Origin: Candidatus Aenigmatarchaeota archaeon
GTDB lineage: Archaea; Aenigmatarchaeota; Aenigmatarchaeia; QMZP01
Direction of reading: 5' to 3'
DNA length: 7,571 nt
Assembly: GCA_016867675.1 (NCBI GenBank)
Contig: VGIZ01000023.1
Span: 1-7,571, forward strand
Shown here piece after piece: positions 1 through 3,591 of the stretch. Under the pieces are notes generated by a model. That model was not told the origin of the DNA. It saw only the letters and a program-made list of their open reading frames with translations, and ran no database searches. Every line of letters begins with the position of its first letter. Position 1 is the first letter of the stretch. The position numbers were made by a program, and so were the translations under genes.

Positions 1-1
1 G

Positions 2-4
2 CAT
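2..4 (-). other. Possible start codon of the next minus-strand gene
   Basis: On the minus strand an ATG follows the spt4 stop codon with no spacer (TAA then ATG), and the window ends one base later. Such abutting genes are normal in archaeal operons. In many euryarchaea spt4 is followed by the GTP-dependent dephospho-CoA kinase gene (DUF359) and ribosomal genes. Nothing here identifies the product, and the ATG could be chance. Confidence 0.3.
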
Positions 5-196
5 TTATTTCACCCAGATGCAGTACTTGCCCGGCGCTGTGATGCCCATGACCTTGGCGACCTCGGAGTTCGCGGGGTCATTCACGACGACAAGCCCCTT
101 CCAGCTGCGCGAGAACTGCGCCTCCCTGCATACAGGGCATGTGCTGCCTGTAACAAACCGCCTGCAGTTCTTGCAAACCTTTTCTTTCGTTGTCAT
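5..196 (-). CDS. spt4: Transcription elongation factor Spt4 (RNAP subunit E'')
   Basis: A 63-residue zinc-ribbon protein. It is the archaeal Spt4 homologue, long annotated as RNA polymerase subunit E''. It binds the NGN domain of Spt5, and the complex closes the polymerase cleft over DNA to increase processivity. The zinc site is visible as C8-x2-C11 and C20-x2-C23. The second half carries the usual W-x-G-L-V-V-V-N-D-P core (residues 32-41), then S-E-V-A-K (44-48), and ends with the P-G-K-Y (55-58) to hydrophobic terminus seen in this family. Length is typical (about 60 aa). The start is supported by a good Shine-Dalgarno AAGGTGA at 203-209 on the minus strand, six bases upstream. It lies downstream of rpo7, as in many archaea, but 217 nt away rather than abutting, and its leader contains copy A of a repeated element. 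Confidence 0.95.
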   Translation of the reverse strand: MTTKEKVCKNCRRFVTGSTCPVCREAQFSRSWKGLVVVNDPANSEVAKVMGITAPGKYCIWVK

Positions 197-198
197 GT

Positions 199-268
199 CC
201 TTTCACCTTGCCCTTGTTGACGGACTCGCTTGGCAATCTTGGTCAATGCGAGGTTTTATCATTGCGCC
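199..268 (-). repeat. Leader repeat, copy A (upstream of spt4)
   Basis: This 70-nt segment aligns without gaps to 1036-1105, matching at 53 of 70 positions by direct count. The core at 217-231 (minus-strand AAGCGAGTCCGTCAA) is identical over 15 nt. The copy begins 2 nt upstream of the spt4 ATG and includes its Shine-Dalgarno sequence. Its core ends 20 nt from the start codon, against 22 nt for copy B before rpo7, so position relative to the gene is conserved as well as sequence. I do not recognise the element. It may be a conserved 5'-leader or a dispersed repeat. Confidence 0.75.
203..262 (-). CDS. Putative 19-aa upstream ORF in the spt4 leader
   Basis: An ATG at 260-262 opens a 19-codon frame on the minus strand whose TGA stop (203-205) lies inside the spt4 Shine-Dalgarno sequence. 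A purine-rich GAGG sits four bases upstream of this ATG. The frame lies inside leader repeat A. Its translation shares the pattern K-P-R-I-x-Q-D-x-x-A-S-P-S-x-R-x-R with the frame in copy B upstream of rpo7. Stop/SD overlap is what a translationally coupled leader peptide would look like. Against coding: the differences between copies are not concentrated at third codon positions, and the 15-nt core is unchanged even at wobble positions, which fits nucleic-acid constraint better. Treat it as speculative. Confidence 0.25.
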   Translation of the reverse strand: MIKPRIDQDCQASPSTRAR

Positions 269-413
269 TCAAACCCGTTTAGCATTTGGCGAAAAGTCAT
301 CGCCCGAATGAATGGCTGCTGGTATTTTCGGGAGCGACCTTTCACCCAAATCGTTTTGTTTTATCATCAACTTAATCCTTCGCATTAGCCAAATGAAACA
401 CGCGATTCGTTGG

Positions 414-1031
414 CTACGCGTCCATCAGCTTCTTCCGTTCCTTCTTGCCTGACGCAGCCTTCCTGCCCCTTCTTTCGCCGCCCTCGGCTCTGCCAGCGCC
501 CTCCTTGACAGGCTTCCAGTCGACGTTGCCGAGTCCGGGTTGTCGTGTGGTAAGGCCAATCTTGTACTGCTTGAAGCCCATGGAAACCGAAATGATGCGC
601 GCCTTGACCGTGTCGCCGACCTTCAGCGTCCTCTTGCTCTCCCTGCCGACGAACATCATGCCCTTCTCGTCATAGGAGACGAAGTCATTCATCAGCTGCG
701 ACACATGGACCATGCCGTCCATGGGCCCCATGCGCACGAAGACGCCAAACTCGGTCACATCAATGACATCGCCCTTGACAATCTCGTAAAGCTCGGGGAT
801 GTACGTGAGCATCTCAAATTCCACGGGGAACTGGATGGAGCCGTCACCAGGCAGTATCCTGCCCTCGCCTATGCTGTGGACCGCTGTCACAGCCAGCGCC
901 ACGCCGAAGCTCTTGTCTATGGTGCCGCCCCACTGGGAGTCAAGGCTCTCCCTGACAGCCTCCTCGGTGTCCTTGCCGAACATCTTCGGGTGGACCTTCA
1001 CCTTGTCCCTGATTTTCATCAGCTTGTACAT
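414..1031 (-). CDS. rpo7: DNA-directed RNA polymerase subunit Rpo7 (RpoE')
   Basis: A 205-residue Rpo7, homologue of eukaryotic RPB7. With Rpo4 it forms the polymerase stalk, which binds emerging RNA and helps open-complex formation. The N-terminal tip domain spans about residues 1-78, with the family signature G-x-G-x-I-L-P-G-D-G-S (55-65) followed by a V-E-F-E-M-L-T-Y stretch. An S1/OB-fold RNA-binding domain follows (about 82-161), including F-G-V-F-V-R-M-G-P-M-D-G-M-V-H-V-S-Q (95-112) and S-Y-D-E-K (119-123). The last 30 residues are rich in Lys, Arg and Gly, making the protein slightly longer than the usual ~185-190 aa. The start gives the expected N-terminus; M5 (1017-1019) is the only near alternative. 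There is only a weak purine-rich Shine-Dalgarno (AAGGCGAAAGG). The leader contains repeat copy B, and spt4 lies downstream on the same strand. Confidence 0.95.
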   Translation of the reverse strand: MYKLMKIRDKVKVHPKMFGKDTEEAVRESLDSQWGGTIDKSFGVALAVTAVHSIGEGRILPGDGSIQFPVEFEMLTYIPELYEIVKGDVIDVTEFGVFVRMGPMDGMVHVSQLMNDFVSYDEKGMMFVGRESKRTLKVGDTVKARIISVSMGFKQYKIGLTTRQPGLGNVDWKPVKEGAGRAEGGERRGRKAASGKKERKKLMDA

Positions 1032-1126
1032 ACAGCCTTTCGCCTTATTCTTCTTGACGGACTCGCTTTATTATCTTGTTGTATGCGGGGTTTCAGCGTT
1101 TCGCCTTCCCCTCGCTCCTCAATCAT
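1019..1126 (-). CDS. Putative 35-aa upstream ORF overlapping the rpo7 start
   Basis: An ATG at 1124-1126 opens a 35-codon minus-strand frame ending in a TGA at 1019-1021, inside codons 4-5 of rpo7 and out of frame with it, an overlap of 13 nt. The middle of the predicted peptide (residues 12-28) shares K-P-R-I-x-Q-D-x-x-A-S-P-S-x-R-x-R with the short frame upstream of spt4. The peptide is very basic toward its end (RRIRRK). No Shine-Dalgarno is visible before its ATG. It could be a leader peptide coupled to rpo7 translation, or an accidental frame in a conserved nucleic-acid element. I favour the latter slightly. Confidence 0.25.
   Translation of the reverse strand: MIEERGEGETLKPRIQQDNKASPSRRIRRKAVCTS
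1036..1105 (-). repeat. Leader repeat, copy B (upstream of rpo7)
   Basis: Second copy of the 70-nt element, aligned without gaps to 199-268 (53/70 identities). The perfect 15-nt core is at 1054-1068. It starts 4 nt upstream of the rpo7 ATG and therefore sits in the probable 5' untranslated region, downstream of TATA-like sequences at about 1138-1165. Outside the core, the conserved blocks are the AAGG-x-GAAAGG stretch next to the start codon and GGCG-x(7)-TGAAACC-like sequence at the far end. Both copies are direct repeats flanking rpo7, so recombination between them would delete that gene. Confidence 0.75.
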
Positions 1127-1153
1127 TGCAGAATTACTATAATAAAGGCAGAC

Positions 1154-1189
1154 GGTATTTATACCTTTCGTCCAATAGGTATTATTACC
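1154..1189. promoter_or_regulatory. Paired palindromes, possible operator over the rpo7 promoter
   Basis: Two dyads, GGTATTTATACC (1154-1165) and GGTATTATTACC (1178-1189), differ at two central bases and lie 24 bp apart centre to centre. Both have GGTA/TACC arms; the second extends to AGGTA/TACCT. The first doubles as a good TATA box in either orientation (minus strand TATAAATA) and would place an rpo7 transcription start near 1133. A repeated palindrome over a TATA box between divergent genes is a classic place for a dimeric archaeal repressor, but no regulator is encoded nearby. Confidence 0.4.
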
Positions 1190-1337
1190 TTACAGAACAT
1201 TCAGAACATATGCAAAGGTCTGTGAACTATGTGGAACAGAGGCTTTATCGAGAATACTAATTTATAAGTGTGGTTCAATAATAATGAAATATAGTATAAT
1301 TTGTGTGGTATTCTTGAACGGAATTAAGAGTTCACAA

Positions 1338-1346
1338 TATTTAAAA
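1338..1346 (+). promoter_or_regulatory. TATA box and Shine-Dalgarno for the DUF5678-retropepsin pair
   Basis: TATTTAAAA at 1338-1346 would give a transcript starting near 1367-1369. A GAGGT Shine-Dalgarno follows at 1370-1374, seven bases before the ATG at 1382. Unlike the leaderless genes at 6251 and 6370, this transcript has a short leader with a ribosome-binding site. Confidence 0.55.
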
Positions 1347-1381
1347 AGCCTTTTTCTAAATTTTGGATAGAGGTAAGACTT

Positions 1382-1618
1382 ATGGAATGCATAACTATGT
1401 TACAAAAAGCGGAAAAGGATAATGGATGGCTGCAGAGAAACTTCGAGAGGGTGAGAGAAGAACATCCAAATAAATTTATTGCTATAGATGATGAGAAAGT
1501 GATAGCTGAAGGTTCAGGCTCTTCCGAAGTAATAGAAAAGGTTGAAAAGATGGGCAAAAATCCATCAAATATGTTAATAGAATTCATTCCAGAAAAAGGT
1601 CTTATTCTAATACTTTAG
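1382..1618 (+). CDS. Small DUF5678-like protein
   Basis: A 78-residue soluble protein. An N-terminal helical part (about 1-28: M-L-Q-K-A-E-K-D-N-G-W-L-Q-R-N-F-E-R-V) is followed by a short alpha/beta part: a strand K-F-I-A-I-D-D-E-K-V-I-A-E-G (31-44), a helix S-E-V-I-E-K-V-E-K-M-G (48-58) and a terminal strand pair L-I-E-F-I-P...L-I-L-I-L (65-78). The pattern 'W-x4-F...P-x-K-F-I-A-I-D-x-x-K-V-I-A-x-G...L-I-E-F-I-P' is what I recall for DUF5678, a family of unknown function common in archaea. There are no cysteines other than C3, no signal peptide and no membrane segment. The start is set by the GAGGT Shine-Dalgarno at 1370-1374. The retropepsin-like gene begins 8 nt downstream, so the two are probably co-translated. 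The gene is markedly more AT-rich than the core genes around it, consistent with transfer. Confidence 0.75.
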   Translation: MECITMLQKAEKDNGWLQRNFERVREEHPNKFIAIDDEKVIAEGSGSSEVIEKVEKMGKNPSNMLIEFIPEKGLILIL

Positions 1619-1626
1619 ATGGTTGA

Positions 1627-2127
1627 ATGGATAAACCGAGAATACCGTTGCAAATAGTAAACGATATGATTAGTGTTATGGTTGGCGTTAGAATACGTAG
1701 CCTTAGAGTTTCTGGTATAATAAAGTTCTTTGTTGACACTGGTAGCCCCGAGAGTTTCATAGGCGAAGATGATGCTATCAGAATGAAAGTTCCTATGTCA
1801 CATCTAAATTTTAACAAAAACGCGCTTATGGGAGGAACAAAGATATCATTAGGCCAAATAAGTGGAGCTGAATTCTCATTTGTAAGCGCTGATGGTAATC
1901 AAATAAAGCTCTCCGCAGAAAATTTTAGCATAGCAAAGGGTGCTTGGAAAAGAGATGGTATAATACACACCAATCCATCAATTCTTGGAGCTGATTTTCT
2001 GAAATCAAATAATTTGATGCTGGTATATTATCCTTCGGGAAATCTAGCATTTTTAAGGCTGGAAAATACGAAAGAAAAACAAGAACAAACTGCTAACGAA
2101 TCTGAAACAGCCACCCCATCCACCTAA
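1627..2127 (+). CDS. Retropepsin-like aspartic protease
   Basis: A 166-residue single-domain protein with the hallmarks of the retropepsin/pepsin-like aspartic protease clan. The catalytic motif is F-F-V-D-T-G-S (34-40, catalytic D37), preceded by strands I-S-V-M-V-G-V-R-I-R (15-24). A Gly-rich flap candidate, M-G-G-T-K-I-S-L-G (68-76), follows. The hydrophobic-hydrophobic-Gly 'psi' motif appears as S-I-L-G-A-D-F-L (118-125), then N-L-M-L-V-Y-Y-P (129-136). One catalytic Asp per chain implies it works as a homodimer, as retroviral proteases do. The C-terminal 20 residues are charged and low-complexity. No signal peptide or transmembrane helix is present, so it is probably cytoplasmic. Its substrate is unknown; the adjacent DUF5678-like protein is a candidate partner. 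The upstream ATG at 1619 is out of frame and stops after 12 codons. The Shine-Dalgarno is weak, suggesting coupling to the gene before it. Base composition is AT-rich. Confidence 0.85.
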   Translation: MDKPRIPLQIVNDMISVMVGVRIRSLRVSGIIKFFVDTGSPESFIGEDDAIRMKVPMSHLNFNKNALMGGTKISLGQISGAEFSFVSADGNQIKLSAENFSIAKGAWKRDGIIHTNPSILGADFLKSNNLMLVYYPSGNLAFLRLENTKEKQEQTANESETATPST

Positions 2128-2199
2128 CTATTCTTCACATTCAAGCGTCATTGTCTGTCTTATTCACCAACGTAGCCAGTGCAGCATTTCAGCATCAGC
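2128..2199. terminator. Convergent intergenic region, weak T-rich terminator
   Basis: These 72 nt separate the convergent retropepsin and permease genes. On the plus strand several short T/C-rich stretches (for example CTATTCTTC at 2128-2136, CTGTCTTATTC at 2155-2165) could end the plus-strand transcript. No strong T-run or stable hairpin is evident on either strand. Confidence 0.25.
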
Positions 2200-3591
2200 T
2201 CAGCTCTTCTTGTGCATCAGGACAAGCCCGATCTTGTGAGCCTTCCTTCTGGCGCTGGCGGCTGCGCGCTGAATCGCATGGACAGGCACAAGCCGCTCCT
2301 CAAACTTCGCCTCCCTTATCATCAGGTTGACCACCAGCCCCGCCAAGGCAGCAACAATGCCTATAATTATGATGTCCGCGCCGAGCCAGTATATCATTAC
2401 CAGCGAAAGCGCGGCGCCCAGCAGCGGGAGCACGGGCATCCTGCCTATGGACAGCGGGACCCTGAAGCCCGCTTTCGGTATAAGACGGAAGCTCGGGCTG
2501 TACCTCAGCTTTATCAGCGAGAAGTTGATTATGACAAACGTGAGGAAGACCGCGAAGTCAGTGACCCCCGCAACAAACGAGATGTCTCTGAATGCAAGCA
2601 GCGCCACGGAGACAGCGCAGATAATCATTATCGCGAGCCACGGCGTTCTCCTCCTCGGGTGCACCCAGCCTATCTTCTTCGGCAGCGAGCCCGCCGATGC
2701 CATTCCGTAGAGCATCCTTGACGTAGCGAGCAGTATCAGCAGCACGGTGTTGGATGTGGCGAAGAGCGCTATGACAGACAGCAGGGTGTGCGCGCCGGGG
2801 CCGAGCGCCTTGTCCGCCACGTCAGCCATGGGCGCCTTGGAATGGCCGAGCGCGTCATAGCCGAGAATGCTGACAGCCGATATTGCGACCAGCATGTAGA
2901 TGACCGTTGATATGATGATGGCTATTATCAGCGCGCGCGGCACGTTCCTCGTCGGGTTCTTCGTTTCCTCTGACAGCCTCGTTATCTCCTCAAAGCCGAT
3001 GAAGGCGAAGAAGATGAGTGCGGCTGCCGCTATTATGCCGTTCAGCCCTTCGGCTGACATCTGGAGGTAGTTGACGCTGCCAAGGTAGGGCAGGCCGATG
3101 AGGATTATAAGGACAAGCCCCGCCGACTCAATTAGGGTGAAGAGTATCCCGACCCATGCGGACTGCTTGATGCCATAAAGGAGTATCAGCCCCATCAATA
3201 TTATCAATACAAATGCAGTGAGGGTGACAGGCGAACCGAACAGCGCGGCGAAGTAGCCTGCGAATCCCAGCGACACCGTGGCTGCGCTGAACACGCCGCT
3301 TATGAGTATGAGCCACCCTGTCATGAAGGCTATGCGCCTGCCGAACGCCTTCAGCGAGTATACGTATTCCGCGCCCGCCTTTGGGAACAGGGAGGAGAGC
3401 TCTGCATAGCTCAATCCCGTGAACGCGGCCAGAAGCGCCGATATGCCGAATGATATCCAGACGGCATTGCCGCCGAGCCCCGCGGCCTTGCCTACAAGCG
3501 CGTAGATGCCCGCGCCGAAGATGATGCCGATGCCGCATAGCGTGGCCTCCCACATGCCGAGCGCGCGCCTCAGCTTAACCTCTTCGGCCAT
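2200..3591 (-). CDS. APC-superfamily amino-acid permease
   Basis: A 463-residue secondary transporter with about 12 predicted membrane helices (roughly 15-34, 42-62, 87-112, 121-140, 146-168, 186-201, 219-240, 268-291, 317-333, 338-361, 386-404, 406-424). Helix 1 carries the family's unwound substrate-binding signature G-I-I-F-G-A-G-I-Y (22-30). Helix 6 carries F-F-A-F-I-G-F-E-E (194-202), followed by the diagnostic loop S-E-E-T-K-N-P-T-R-N-V-P-R-A (207-220). These place it with the APC amino-acid/polyamine transporters (cationic amino-acid transporter-like group). The substrate cannot be told from sequence. The N-terminus L-R-R-A-L-G-M-W-E-A-T matches the usual pre-helix-1 segment, supporting the start at 3591. 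That start overlaps the end of the ATPase gene by 22 nt, so the two form an operon with probable translational coupling; a Shine-Dalgarno is weak or absent. Confidence 0.9.
   Translation of the reverse strand: MAEEVKLRRALGMWEATLCGIGIIFGAGIYALVGKAAGLGGNAVWISFGISALLAAFTGLSYAELSSLFPKAGAEYVYSLKAFGRRIAFMTGWLILISGVFSAATVSLGFAGYFAALFGSPVTLTAFVLIILMGLILLYGIKQSAWVGILFTLIESAGLVLIILIGLPYLGSVNYLQMSAEGLNGIIAAAALIFFAFIGFEEITRLSEETKNPTRNVPRALIIAIIISTVIYMLVAISAVSILGYDALGHSKAPMADVADKALGPGAHTLLSVIALFATSNTVLLILLATSRMLYGMASAGSLPKKIGWVHPRRRTPWLAIMIICAVSVALLAFRDISFVAGVTDFAVFLTFVIINFSLIKLRYSPSFRLIPKAGFRVPLSIGRMPVLPLLGAALSLVMIYWLGADIIIIGIVAALAGLVVNLMIREAKFEERLVPVHAIQRAAASARRKAHKIGLVLMHKKS

Larger units (their letters stand above)
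197..413. other. rpo7-spt4 intergenic region with stem-loop potential
   Basis: This 217-nt gap holds leader repeat A at its spt4 end. Between the repeat and rpo7 there are several inverted repeats: GGCGA/TCGCC at 288-292/300-304, CCCGAA/TTCGGG at 303-308/327-332, an 8-bp pair CATTTGGC/GCCAAATG at 283-290/388-395, and TAGCCAA/TTGGCTA at 386-392/410-416. The last covers the rpo7 stop codon, and flanking CGC/GCG (381-383/418-420) can extend it. A weak minus-strand TATA candidate (GATAAAAC, about 357-364) could start a separate spt4 transcript. I see no T-tract terminator on the minus strand. Confidence 0.45.
1127..1381. other. AT-rich divergent intergenic region between rpo7 and the DUF5678 gene
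   Basis: About 250 nt with no convincing gene. It holds TATA-like sequences for rpo7 on the minus strand (CTTTATTATA, about 1138-1147, and TATAAATA within 1154-1165), two near-identical dyads at 1154-1165 and 1178-1189, and a 9-nt-spaced direct repeat CAGAACAT (1193-1200, 1202-1209). It also contains repeats of GTGTGGT (1268-1274, 1303-1309), interleaved inverted repeats at 1251-1319, and the promoter of the downstream plus-strand gene. Base composition changes sharply here from the GC-rich polymerase genes to an AT-rich island. Confidence 0.5.

Noticed and set aside
217..231. Complementarity of the leader core (CCGTCAA) to the conserved TTGACGG of 16S rRNA
   Set aside because: Only seven bases match and the rest of the core does not extend the pairing, so chance is sufficient.
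199..268. Leader repeat as a tRNA or box C/D RNA
   Set aside because: No cloverleaf arms can be drawn, and consensus C (RUGAUGA) and D (CUGA) boxes are not both present in the two copies.
540..1142. Plus-strand open frame opposite rpo7
   Set aside because: It is the antisense shadow of a clear Rpo7 coding sequence, with a His/Leu-rich composition and no recognisable family.
1221..1336. 8-bp inverted repeat TGTGAACT/AGTTCACA
   Set aside because: The arms are 100 nt apart and do not extend; this is expected by chance at this scale.
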